From assembly GCA_006226375.1 (NCBI GenBank), contig SBHC01000077.1, positions 62,001 to 126,000 of the forward strand: a stretch of 64,000 nt of DNA, read 5' to 3'. The DNA is from Deltaproteobacteria bacterium. Lineage in GTDB: Bacteria > Myxococcota_C > UBA6777. The notes under the pieces were generated by a model that saw only the letters and a program-made list of their open reading frames with translations, did no database searches and was not told the origin of the DNA. The position numbers and the translations under genes are program-made. Shown here piece after piece: positions 1 through 7,737 of this stretch; the stretch's first letter is position 1, and each line of letters opens with the position of its first letter.

Positions 1-2
1 TT

Positions 3-27
3 ATCTGTTTGAAACAACAGATTTTTT
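3..27 (+). terminator. Possible intrinsic terminator of a gene left of the window
   Basis: A perfect 7-bp inverted repeat (atctgtt at 3-9, aacagat at 16-22) with a 6-nt loop is followed by a run of T to position 27. This is the layout of a Rho-independent terminator reading rightwards. The stem is A/T rich, so it would be weak. The gene it would serve lies outside the window. Confidence 0.4.
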
Positions 28-69
28 ATACACACATTCTTGTTTCTGGTTGACAAAGGAGTAGTCACA

Positions 70-219
70 ATGGGTAAAGGCGATCGACGCACCCGAAAAG
101 GTAAGATTTTCCGCGGCACTTACGGCAAGTCCCGTCCCCGCAAACAAAAGAACGTGGAAGCTACCCGCGCGAACCACCCCCAGGTTCGGATCGCGAACAC
201 CGCTAGCGACGACAACTAA
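70..219 (+). CDS. 30S ribosomal protein bTHX
   Basis: A 49-residue, very basic protein that starts [13 protein letters not shown] and continues with [10 protein letters not shown], the hallmark of the bTHX (Thx/PSRP4-like) family. Thx proteins sit in the head of the 30S subunit and brace 16S rRNA with their many Lys and Arg residues. The protein is longer than the roughly 26-residue Thermus Thx; the extra part is a polar C-terminal tail. The ATG at 70 is supported by a strong Shine-Dalgarno AAAGGAG at 55-61, eight bases upstream. It stands alone: the next gene starts almost 400 bases later. The identification rests on the conserved N-terminal half and is secure. Confidence 0.9.
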   Translation: MGKGDRRTRKGKIFRGTYGKSRPRKQKNVEATRANHPQVRIANTASDDN

Positions 220-604
220 ATCCCTCCTCCTCCTCGGCACTTCGCTTCCCCTACAATCCCTACAGTTTGATCAGATCTAGCTTGATCACAGATCACAACC
301 GGATTGATCCATCCTAGACCTCTCTTCTATGTGATAAACCTCACATTTCTCTCCGTTTGTTAGACTCCAAACCTCTCGGTTTCTTGCCTTTGTTGTACAT
401 TTTTTTGCTCTTAGGTTTCTGATTTTCTTTGGGTTTTGTTAGGTGTCTCCAGATTTTTTTGGCTTCGCTTTCAAGATTTCTAACCGGACTCCGTTTTCTA
501 TTTCACGTAAATGGGAGACACAAACTGCTCACCAACAGCAGTGACTTCGCCGCAACCACCGGGACTATCCCACACGAGGCGAAGTGAGAACGGAGCACCG
601 AGTC
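220..604 (+). other. Long intergenic region with a regulatory palindrome
   Basis: About 385 bases without a convincing gene separate bTHX from the outer-membrane protein gene. It contains five GATC tetranucleotides within 41 bp (269-309), a CRP-type palindrome (329-346), and a T-rich stretch from about 346 to 500. It is probably the promoter and 5' untranslated region of the downstream barrel gene. No clear -35/-10 pair could be picked out. Confidence 0.5.
329..346. promoter_or_regulatory. CRP/FNR-family operator-like palindrome
   Basis: The sequence ATGTGA-taaacc-TCACAT is a perfect 6+6 inverted repeat with a 6-bp spacer. It contains TGTGA-N6-TCACA, the consensus half-sites of cAMP receptor protein-type regulators. 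It lies about 260 bp upstream of the outer-membrane barrel gene, the only nearby downstream gene. Myxococcota carry many CRP-family regulators, so which one would bind is unknown. Symmetry and half-sites are seen directly; function is inferred. Confidence 0.5.
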
Positions 605-1249
605 ATGAGACAATTCATCAAAACATTGGCAACAGCATGGGTCGCTGGAATGGTTCTTTGCTTGGGAGTGGCGACTGCCGAAGCTGGATATGACAGCAAC
701 TTCACATTCGGCGTTGGGATTCACTCGGGTTACTTCCACGCAGGCGCAGCGACCAACGGCGACAGCCACCGTCCAGTGTACGGTCTCAACCTTCGCGCTC
801 GAATGTTCCGCATCATCGGACTTTCCATGGCTTACGACTTGAACAGCAAGCAGGAAGTCGATGGTGACGTCAATCTTCCCTACCCCACAATGCAGTTTGC
901 GGCTCATGTGTACTTCATGCAGTTCAAGCGTGTCTCGTTGAACCTCTTGGTTGGTCTTGGTCTCAACCTGGGCGAAAACAACTACGGAAGCGTTTTGACC
1001 TCCTACGTCTTGGGAACAGAGCTGGCGGTTCGAGTGCACAAGCACATCGAAGTCAACGCAGGCTTGCGCTTCTACCTTCGCTCCTTTGATGTCGCCGTCA
1101 ACCAACAACAAGGTTTGACCCGCGAGTCGGATGGCAGCTTCACTGTTGACCCAACCCAAGCTGAGAACCTCAGCGGAGGCAACGTGGCCCAAGACATCTT
1201 TGACTTCCGTAACTTTCAACTTCTGGTCTCGGTTCGCGCTTACATCTAG
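605..1249 (+). CDS. Outer-membrane beta-barrel family protein
   Basis: A 214-residue protein with a classical Sec signal peptide (residues 1 to about 27, ending A-E-A). Alternating polar/apolar strands follow, rich in Gly, Tyr and Phe (for example FGVGIHSGYFHAG, RMFRIIGLSMAYDL, LLVGLGLNLGENNYG, LAVRVHKHIEVNAGLRFYLR), and it ends in a strand-like VSVRAYI. This is the pattern of a small eight- to ten-stranded outer-membrane barrel. The ATG at 605 is preferred over an in-frame GTG at 584 because GGAG at 592-595 is correctly spaced and the signal peptide then begins immediately. It is a single-gene unit, possibly controlled by the palindrome at 329-346. Substrate or role is not recognisable; it could be structural or a small porin. 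Confidence 0.7.
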   Translation: MRQFIKTLATAWVAGMVLCLGVATAEAGYDSNFTFGVGIHSGYFHAGAATNGDSHRPVYGLNLRARMFRIIGLSMAYDLNSKQEVDGDVNLPYPTMQFAAHVYFMQFKRVSLNLLVGLGLNLGENNYGSVLTSYVLGTELAVRVHKHIEVNAGLRFYLRSFDVAVNQQQGLTRESDGSFTVDPTQAENLSGGNVAQDIFDFRNFQLLVSVRAYI

Positions 1250-1305
1250 CGAGAACCCCCGCGCTGATACCACAGCGTGATTCCTCTCTGCTCTTCTTGA
1301 GCATC

Positions 1306-1380
1306 GGGGGCAGATAAGCATGCTGCCCCCTCTCGGGACAGCCGGCGGGATTCTTCTTGAGTCTCTCCTGCTGTCCTGAG
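1306..1380 (+). other. Two consecutive strong hairpins in the 3' region of the barrel gene
   Basis: Hairpin 1 pairs gggggcag (1306-1313) perfectly with ctgccccc (1323-1330) around a 9-nt loop. Hairpin 2 pairs 1332-1342 with 1370-1380, 11 bp including one G-U pair, around a 27-nt loop. The motif tcttcttgag occurs twice (1292-1301 and 1352-1361), once before hairpin 1 and once in the loop of hairpin 2. Neither hairpin is followed by a T run, so they are not simple terminators. They may be a 3' UTR element or part of a small RNA ending at the terminator at 1466-1506. Confidence 0.45.
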
Positions 1381-1465
1381 AAAAAGCCGGAAAGCGGCGA
1401 AGCTTCTTTTCGGTGTCTACATTTCTGTGTGGATATGCTTTTGCTCCTTTTGCTACGTATCACCC

Positions 1466-1506
1466 GAACACTCTTCTGGAAGGAACCAGGGGAGTGTTCT
1501 TTTTTT
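1466..1506 (+). terminator. Rho-independent terminator
   Basis: The stem gaacactc (1466-1473) pairs perfectly with gagtgttc (1492-1499). An inner stem ctgg/ccag (1476-1479 with 1486-1489) extends it, and it is followed directly by seven T residues (1500-1506). It would end the transcript of the barrel gene and any structured RNA between them, insulating the downstream lipoprotein gene. Confidence 0.8.
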
Positions 1507-1630
1507 AGGGGTGGTTCAGGTCCCATGCCTTCCATCTTCGCATCGAATGGTGTATCCTGTCTTGTGCTTCCAACCTCTCTTTTTGTTTGGGGATTGATGT
1601 CCTTCGTTTGAGAATAAAGGATCCTGTTCG

Positions 1631-4600
1631 ATGGCAAGTTTGTTTCGTGTTTGGGAAAGGGTACGCCACCAACGTCCGATTGTTGGTTTGTTTGGGATGG
1701 CGTTGGTTGCTCTCTTGTCTCTGGTTGTGGGTTGCCACACCATGCCCGACGGTCGGGGCGCGCCCAGTCTTAACTTTCAGAGTCAAGAGCGGAACTTTGG
1801 GCAAGAAGTCTACCGCCTGATTTTGCGGGAAGCTGCGCTCCACCCTCAATACTCCAAAGAGCGAGTGAGCGGCATCCGGTTGATGAACGGAGAGTGGAAC
1901 ATCCCCGACACCATCAACGCTATCCTCCCCAAGGATGTGTTGGATGGTGTTGAGATCTTTATGCGTCGCTTGCTCCCCCTCTACGATGACAACACGATGT
2001 CGTACCTCACCCAAGACATCGCAACGGTCTCGTTGAAGGCTTCCAGGAACTTTGATCTGTTGGGCGCGTTCCTCGCGATGAACGCACGTGTTGGTATGCA
2101 TCCGTCCCGTACTGCCGATGACTTCGGCTTGTTGGGGCGAGTCCTTAACTTTCCCAAAAACCGCCAGCTGATCGAAACGTTGGCGACCTGGTATCTCAAC
2201 CGCGACGGCCTTACCGATGACGGTCGGGGAATCAACGGCAACGAGTCCAATCTGTTGCAGCGTGTGTTGGAGAAAGCCGCGATCTGGCTCAAGGACACTA
2301 CCCCAGCCAAAGGGGACGACCAACCGGCCCTGCTGTATGATCTCTTGCTCACCGAAGATTCCCGTCTCGACGTGAAAACCGGGAAACGCTGCGCTGTGTT
2401 GTTTGCCAACAACGGGACTCCCATTCTTTCCGAGAGCGGGAAAAACACATCGAGTGTGGTGGCTCCTTTCCCTCGTAACGTTAAGAGAGTCGGTGATTGT
2501 GGGGAGTCGATCGCGGACGACGGCAAGCCAAGCTATGTGATTCGTGACCTCTCCAAGACCATCTTGGCTTCGGTTCTGGCTGACGTACGAACCCTCATCA
2601 GCAAAGAACTCCCGATACAACAAGGAAAGCTGCCGTTCCCCTTCAATATGACCAAAGGCATTCGTCCTTTGTTGGGAGAAGTGAGCACCAAAGGACGATT
2701 CACCAAAGACGCTCCCATCCTCAAGATGCTTCGGGCGGCCGTGGACATGATGAAGGGTCCAAAGCTCTACAAGGTCGTCCGGATGTTTGCCCGGATCTCT
2801 GCCAAGCAAGAGACCAAGCTCGCTTCGTTGCTCGCTCTGCTGGACGAGCTGGGTGTGGTGTCGGATCGCAACCCTTCGGATGTGGCTGAGAGCAACTCGT
2901 TGATGGAAGACCTGCTTCCCTATCTGCAGCAGATTGTTGCGGAGAAAGGGATGCTGGAGGATGTCCTGAACGCGCTTCAAACGCCGGGCCTGACTGCCAA
3001 AATGAAAGATAGCTTCAGCAAGCTAATGAACAGCGCCAACCGCAAGATCTCACTGCAGGACTATCTCGACCACAAAAACAAAAAGGTCGATCTGTTTGCC
3101 ACCAAGGTGGATCGAGCCAAAGGTGATGTTCGTGGAAACATCAGCTTGTTTCAACGGGTTCTCCATCTCTTGGCCGATGTGAATCGACACAGCTACAAGT
3201 CGCGGATCAAGGCGTTGGGTAGCATTGATATCCCCTTCATTGAGATGCGCATCGACAACTTGGCGCTCCTCTACCTACGTGCTGTGGTCGGTGGCTTGAG
3301 CATTTGGGAGACCATCTATGTTAACGGTGAGCCGATTAAGGACGGAATCCTCAAAGACCAGCTCAAGAACTCTCTCCCGATTATGGGATTGAGTGAAACG
3401 CCAAATCCCGAGGAGCTTGGTATCTTCATTAATCAAGAGCTGAAGTTCAAAGACGTTCCATTGCTTGGGCCGATCAAGGTGGATGTCTCCCTGGATCCCA
3501 TCGTTGGTCGTGAAGGATACAAAGTTCGTGACCACCACGCAGACGCGCTCCTGGCGGGTCTTGCTTCCGGGATGATAGGGCCGAACGGTGGCGCTCTACG
3601 CCCTGTCGCCAAAGTATTTGCCAAGTACAAGAAGTTGGAGATGTTCCTTGACCTGCTGGGTGTGTTGCACCGGCACTGGGCTTCCAACAAGAACGTGGAG
3701 AAGGACTCCGGTGGAAAGCCGATCTATCCTTCTCCCCGCACGAACATGGCGAGCCTGGAACCTATGATGGTGGACGCTCTCAAGAACACCACCATGTTGG
3801 AAGAGTTGGAGACCATGGGCAAGGTGATGCTCGAAACCAAACTCTCCGATGAACCTAACGCTGAGTTGGGAATGCCCGCAATGGTCGACTTTATCGGCTT
3901 TATGGTCGGTGCTCCCAAGACTCCCTACAAACAAACACAGATGTGGAAACTTCTCGATGGCTTCGACCAGATGGATCAAGCACTTGCCGGGCCAGCTAAC
4001 AAGGAAGTTCGGGATGCTTGGGACGAAGCCGTGACCTCTTTGAGTGACTTGTTCCTTAAGGTCGAAGGCAAAGGCGACCAGGCCAAATTCTCCAACCCCA
4101 GAGTGCCTGTGGTTCTCACGAAGTTGTTGGAGCGGGCTGCTACAGAGATTGAGAGTTACTCTGTCAAAGGCAAGTGGGAGCCGAAAGTCAACGAGATCTA
4201 CAACGACTTGGAGAGTATGCTCACAGGCACCTTTGTCCCTGCGCTCCTGGATCTTCTCGATGAGTTGGTCCAGAACCAGGCTTTGCTGGGGATGACCACC
4301 GAGTTGATTGTCCATGTTCTCCCAGATCCAGAGAAAGAGCCAAAGGCCTTTGGTGAAGCTCTAAGCCTGATTGCCTCGGTTCTTGCACCTGTGCCTGATA
4401 ACATTGTCGTTCCTGTGGCGCATTTTCTGGGTCAGGTGGTCAGCGAGCATCGACCTTTGTTCACCAAGCTGTTGTCGTTCGTGAAGCGTTCGTTGCCTCT
4501 GGATCCCGATGACCATTTTTTGGGTCTGGTGAAGCGAGCTATGGCGAAGCATCCAACCTTGGATGACTCCCTCCTCAACTTTATGCCGGAGATGGTTAAA

Positions 4601-4774
4601 ACCTTTTACCGTCAGCGACCTGGGAGCACAAAGTCCCTCACCCCAGCAGACTACCAGTCGATCTTCCAAGAGCTTGCCCGCTACCTCACCGACAAGGAAC
4701 ATGGAATGGAAAAGCTGTATACGGTGATTAAGAATCGTAACGGCTCGGTCAGCGTAGAAGCCAGCACCCCTTAA
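1631..4774 (+). CDS. Large lipoprotein of unknown function (1047 aa)
   Basis: I do not recognise the family. The protein has a long n-region, a hydrophobic stretch and the lipobox LVVGC with Cys at residue 35, so it should be a lipid-anchored envelope protein. The mature part is almost entirely predicted helical, with repeated leucine-rich amphipathic segments such as LLDLLDELVQNQALLG and FIGFMVGAPKTPY, suggestive of a helical-repeat solenoid, but no clear repeat unit. The ATG at 1631 has AAAGGA at 1616-1621, nine bases upstream. It sits alone between a terminator and an M50 protease gene. Similar very large helical lipoproteins are common in Myxococcota, and cell-envelope scaffolding is only a guess. 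Confidence 0.75.
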   Translation: MASLFRVWERVRHQRPIVGLFGMALVALLSLVVGCHTMPDGRGAPSLNFQSQERNFGQEVYRLILREAALHPQYSKERVSGIRLMNGEWNIPDTINAILPKDVLDGVEIFMRRLLPLYDDNTMSYLTQDIATVSLKASRNFDLLGAFLAMNARVGMHPSRTADDFGLLGRVLNFPKNRQLIETLATWYLNRDGLTDDGRGINGNESNLLQRVLEKAAIWLKDTTPAKGDDQPALLYDLLLTEDSRLDVKTGKRCAVLFANNGTPILSESGKNTSSVVAPFPRNVKRVGDCGESIADDGKPSYVIRDLSKTILASVLADVRTLISKELPIQQGKLPFPFNMTKGIRPLLGEVSTKGRFTKDAPILKMLRAAVDMMKGPKLYKVVRMFARISAKQETKLASLLALLDELGVVSDRNPSDVAESNSLMEDLLPYLQQIVAEKGMLEDVLNALQTPGLTAKMKDSFSKLMNSANRKISLQDYLDHKNKKVDLFATKVDRAKGDVRGNISLFQRVLHLLADVNRHSYKSRIKALGSIDIPFIEMRIDNLALLYLRAVVGGLSIWETIYVNGEPIKDGILKDQLKNSLPIMGLSETPNPEELGIFINQELKFKDVPLLGPIKVDVSLDPIVGREGYKVRDHHADALLAGLASGMIGPNGGALRPVAKVFAKYKKLEMFLDLLGVLHRHWASNKNVEKDSGGKPIYPSPRTNMASLEPMMVDALKNTTMLEELETMGKVMLETKLSDEPNAELGMPAMVDFIGFMVGAPKTPYKQTQMWKLLDGFDQMDQALAGPANKEVRDAWDEAVTSLSDLFLKVEGKGDQAKFSNPRVPVVLTKLLERAATEIESYSVKGKWEPKVNEIYNDLESMLTGTFVPALLDLLDELVQNQALLGMTTELIVHVLPDPEKEPKAFGEALSLIASVLAPVPDNIVVPVAHFLGQVVSEHRPLFTKLLSFVKRSLPLDPDDHFLGLVKRAMAKHPTLDDSLLNFMPEMVKTFYRQRPGSTKSLTPADYQSIFQELARYLTDKEHGMEKLYTVIKNRNGSVSVEASTP

Positions 4775-4883
4775 CGAGGTGCTTCTCTAAGCAGGCCAAG
4801 GGGAACGTGTTTTGTTTCCTCTTTCCAATCTGTCCTTTGACTTTCTAGCCTTTACCATTACCTTTTGGAGCGTGACGCGCTAA

Positions 4884-4898
4884 CGCGGCTTTTCCGCG
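4884..4898 (+). promoter_or_regulatory. Hairpin just upstream of the protease ribosome-binding site
   Basis: The sequence CGCGG (4884-4888) pairs with CCGCG (4894-4898) around a 5-nt loop. AAAAAGGAG, the Shine-Dalgarno of the next gene, follows at once. The position could influence translation initiation or mark an mRNA 5' end. It is a short element and could be chance. Confidence 0.25.
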
Positions 4899-4914
4899 AA
4901 AAAGGAGTAGTTCT

Positions 4915-5883
4915 ATGTTTGTGGGTGATGGTTCTCATCCGTTGGACAAACAGTTTCATGTGGGACGCTATTTTGGTATCCCTCTCTATATCCATATCAT
5001 TCTTGTCTTCTTTTTAGGCTTTGAGCTTCTTTCGGCTGTGTTCCGAGGTAGCTTATGGCTGATGATGTGGCCGATTATCATCGTACTCTCCGTGTATCTG
5101 CACGAACTCGGTCACGCCCTGTCCTCGGCGCATTTTGGGGCCAGGCCTCATCGAATTGTCCTTCACCTGTTTGGGGGGGTTGCGGAAGTTCCCGGTGGTC
5201 TCCGTATCAAACAAGAGCTGTGGGTGATTGCCTGGGGTCCGATCGTCTCGTTTCTGCTGATGGCGATGGGCTACACCGTGATGAAGGTCACGAGTCCAGG
5301 AACGCTTTGGTATGTCGTTGGCTTGCTGTTCTTCCGGATCAACTTGATCCTGTTCCTGTTCAACATTCTCCCCATTTATCCGTTGGATGGTGGTCAAATC
5401 ACCCGGCAGTGGATGACCATGAGGATGGGACGGGATGAAGGCATCCGGCGAAGCTTGCCCTGGTCGATGGCGTTCTTGATTGCCGCAGGTATGTTCGGTT
5501 TGATCATTCTTCGCGGATCTCTCGGCGTGCTAACGCTGATCATTGCTGCCTTTTTGGCCTTCTACAATCATCAGCAGTACATGATACATCGACACCTGTT
5601 CACCAAGGGCTTTTGGGGCTACATGAATCCGTTTGGAGCACCCAAGCGCAGGACATCAAGTCGTTCCAGCCACGGTCACTTGCGGGTGGTTGAAGATGAA
5701 CCACAGGGCGGTGGTCTGGCGGACCGGTGGTATGTCTGGTGGAACCGAAAGAAAGCCGAGAAGATCATGCGGAAGTCGGACGAAGTGGGCATCGACAAGC
5801 TCTCCAAAGAGGAGAGGGAGATTCTGGAGCGATACCTCGACGCCAAGATTAGCCTGCGACAAAAGAAAAACTACATGAACTAA
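4915..5883 (+). CDS. Site-2 protease family membrane metalloprotease (M50)
   Basis: A 322-residue multi-spanning protein of the M50B/S2P family, which cuts transmembrane substrates inside the membrane, often to release regulators. The zinc-binding motif HELGH is at residues 63-67 in a transmembrane segment. The third ligand motif NILPIYPLDGGQ is at about 150-161, with the key Asp at 158. Four or more hydrophobic helices span residues 22-215. The C-terminal 110 residues are a charged cytoplasmic tail with a Lys/Glu-rich end and no CBS or PDZ domain. A good Shine-Dalgarno (AAAAAGGAG) precedes the ATG. The resident substrate is unknown; no anti-sigma factor is adjacent. Confidence 0.88.
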   Translation: MFVGDGSHPLDKQFHVGRYFGIPLYIHIILVFFLGFELLSAVFRGSLWLMMWPIIIVLSVYLHELGHALSSAHFGARPHRIVLHLFGGVAEVPGGLRIKQELWVIAWGPIVSFLLMAMGYTVMKVTSPGTLWYVVGLLFFRINLILFLFNILPIYPLDGGQITRQWMTMRMGRDEGIRRSLPWSMAFLIAAGMFGLIILRGSLGVLTLIIAAFLAFYNHQQYMIHRHLFTKGFWGYMNPFGAPKRRTSSRSSHGHLRVVEDEPQGGGLADRWYVWWNRKKAEKIMRKSDEVGIDKLSKEEREILERYLDAKISLRQKKNYMN

Positions 5884-5971
5884 TTCGTTGTTGGTGGGAA
5901 ACCTTTTTCTCCCATGTGGGTTTAGGATGACTGGATTGTTTTGTCCTTGTGGCATTTGAGCAGGGTAGACT

Positions 5972-6406
5972 ATGACCAATCATGTTTCGTCAGCGCCGTC
6001 GTTTTTGCCACCTCACTTTCAAGAGAGATTGTCTCACCTTCATCAACGCGCGCAAGAGCGGGCGTTTCGTTCCCTTCAACAACCTCAATCCCTTCCGTAT
6101 CATTTGGGGATTGAGACAGGGCTAACAGGAATGAGCCTGACACGTCGGGGCGTTTTGTCTGCTCCCCATGAGTCGTTCTGGTATTGGCGCGAAGAGCCTG
6201 ATGAAGTTCTCACCGCAGAGCCCGTTCGTCGGACAGAAGTGACCTTGGAGACGAAAGGTACTTCTGTGGGGGATGTGGTGGAAGCGTACGCAACAGCGGT
6301 AACGTCTCCCATGGCTGCGCAACTCCCGATTGTTGGCCGCAGCATCAAACTCTCACAAACCCCACTTCCTCGCTCAATCGTTCCCGGCGGTTCGGCTTCC
6401 AAATAA
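5972..6406 (+). CDS. Hypothetical protein (144 aa)
   Basis: No family recognised. A soluble, Pro- and Ser-containing protein with a polar N-terminal helix rich in Gln and Arg (HFQERLSHLHQRAQERAF) and a C-terminal half with mixed beta-like segments (EVTLETKGTSVGDVVEAYA). There is no signal peptide or membrane segment. The start is supported by an AGGG element about 7 bases upstream. It follows the protease gene by 88 bases on the same strand and could be co-transcribed with it. Codon use is like that of its neighbours, so I consider it real but cannot assign a role. Confidence 0.55.
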   Translation: MTNHVSSAPSFLPPHFQERLSHLHQRAQERAFRSLQQPQSLPYHLGIETGLTGMSLTRRGVLSAPHESFWYWREEPDEVLTAEPVRRTEVTLETKGTSVGDVVEAYATAVTSPMAAQLPIVGRSIKLSQTPLPRSIVPGGSASK

Positions 6407-6469
6407 CTCGCAAACATCGCAACATACCAGAATGTTCGCTTTTTCGGCTCCTCCGAATCTTTCTCATTC

Positions 6470-6498
6470 TTGCAAGACATTCCATATCCACGTATACC
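6470..6498 (+). promoter_or_regulatory. Sigma70-like promoter for the trigger-factor-like gene
   Basis: TTGCAA (6470-6475) and TATACC (6493-6498) are separated by exactly 17 bp, close to the housekeeping consensus. They lie 60-88 bases upstream of the ATG at 6558 in an otherwise empty 151-bp gap. Position and spacing fit a promoter for that gene. Confidence 0.45.
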
Positions 6499-6557
6499 AA
6501 TGACTCTGATGAGTCTTTCCCGCTTGTATTGTACCGTTGGAGGCGTAAGACAGAGAC

Positions 6558-7706
6558 ATGACGAATGGCCCCAAAAAACCGTTTGATCCACAACAATCGT
6601 TTGGTCAGTTGTGGTCTGCATCGGATCGCGGGGTCACCGATACCGAGATGTCTCCTCCTTCCCTTTGGCCCCAAGATGACGACAAATCCACCTGGAACGA
6701 TAACATCTTGGGTCGGACTGTAGAGAGCTCGCTTGCTTCGATTCCGCCTCTTCGCGCGCCTTCGTTGGAAGCTATCCAAATCGCTGTACCGTTGCAGGCT
6801 CCTGCTACACCAGAGCAAGTTCAGCAGCGCCTTTGGTCCATGAGTCGTGTGTACGGCCATCATCAATACCGTGAGCCTGGAGAACCCATCCAGGCAGGCG
6901 ATGACGTGATCCTGGACGTGATTGGCTACGCGAACCAACGCATCCTTCCTTTTTGTGCGAGGGAAAGCCTCCACCTACAGACAACGTCATATACGGAGTT
7001 TCCGGGGTTTGCGGAGGCTTTGGTGGGGATGGAGGTGGGGGATGCCCAGGTGCTGCACTTGCACCTCCCACAAAACTTTCCGATTCCAGAGCTGCGTGGT
7101 CAGCCAGCTGCTTTTGCCGTCGTCGTGGAGGCTGCTTGGCATGTGACTCCCCTTACCTTTGATAACCCTAACAACTTCGCTCATCTGGAACGTGGTGACT
7201 CTTGGGAAGCTCTACTCACCTCCGTTTTGGACGAGATGGAGATAGAGCTTGCCACGCTGACCCAACGTCAGGTTTCGAGGCAGGTCTTGGAACTTTTGTG
7301 TCAGAGAGCTCCTACCCATATTCCCAAGCGCTTGATCGACGAAGAAATCCGACAACAGTGGATGATGTGCGAAGGACACTTTTTGCAAAGTCGGGAGATG
7401 GAACCGGATGATATGGAGTTTGCCTTGCTAGGTTGGCTTGGGCATCCTGGCTTGCGAGAGGAAGCTCGCTATCGAGTTCATTCGGCCCTCGTCCTGCGAG
7501 CCGTCTCTGAACAGCTTGCTCCACCGTTACAACCGTTCGAGTTTCGAGACTTTGTCGCGGGTCTCGTGGAGGTCGTCGGTTTTGACCTGAACGATGTGAT
7601 GCGTTCGTTGGAGCGTGACCCTCGTCTCCATCAAATTCTTCTCGATCGGTTCCTTTACCTTCGGACCTTGGGCTTTGTTCTAAGCTATGTTCAGTTCTCT
7701 GCCTGA
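6558..7706 (+). CDS. Trigger-factor-like protein lacking the ribosome-binding domain
   Basis: A 382-residue protein whose middle (about residues 103-195) matches the FKBP-type peptidyl-prolyl isomerase domain of trigger factor: EPGEPIQAGDDVILDVIGY, FPGFAEALVGMEVGDAQVL, and the terminal strand AFAVVVEAAW. Residues 200-382 are helical and resemble the trigger factor C-terminal substrate-cradling arms (IPKRLIDEEIRQQW). The N-terminal ribosome-docking domain is absent. In its place is an about 70-residue Pro/Ser/Asp-rich, probably disordered segment. It may therefore be a ribosome-free chaperone or isomerase. GGAGG at 6539-6543 is somewhat far (14 bases) from the ATG. This is probably not the main trigger factor, which should be encoded next to clpP elsewhere. 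Confidence 0.7.
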   Translation: MTNGPKKPFDPQQSFGQLWSASDRGVTDTEMSPPSLWPQDDDKSTWNDNILGRTVESSLASIPPLRAPSLEAIQIAVPLQAPATPEQVQQRLWSMSRVYGHHQYREPGEPIQAGDDVILDVIGYANQRILPFCARESLHLQTTSYTEFPGFAEALVGMEVGDAQVLHLHLPQNFPIPELRGQPAAFAVVVEAAWHVTPLTFDNPNNFAHLERGDSWEALLTSVLDEMEIELATLTQRQVSRQVLELLCQRAPTHIPKRLIDEEIRQQWMMCEGHFLQSREMEPDDMEFALLGWLGHPGLREEARYRVHSALVLRAVSEQLAPPLQPFEFRDFVAGLVEVVGFDLNDVMRSLERDPRLHQILLDRFLYLRTLGFVLSYVQFSA

Positions 7707-7737
7707 GCGGCTTTGCTCTGTCATTCTTTTTGGGGCT

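Noticed and set aside
50-55. TTGACA as a -35 box upstream of bTHX
   Set aside because: It overlaps the ribosome-binding site of the same gene, so it cannot serve that gene as a promoter; no -10 follows at the right distance before another gene.
503-1321. 272-codon reading frame antisense to the barrel gene
   Set aside because: It is wholly opposite a gene with a signal peptide and beta-barrel pattern and shows no protein-like motif of its own.
1505-2980. 491-codon minus-strand frame opposite the large lipoprotein
   Set aside because: Composition (His, Gln and Val rich) is typical of an antisense shadow; there is no Shine-Dalgarno and the plus-strand gene has a lipobox.
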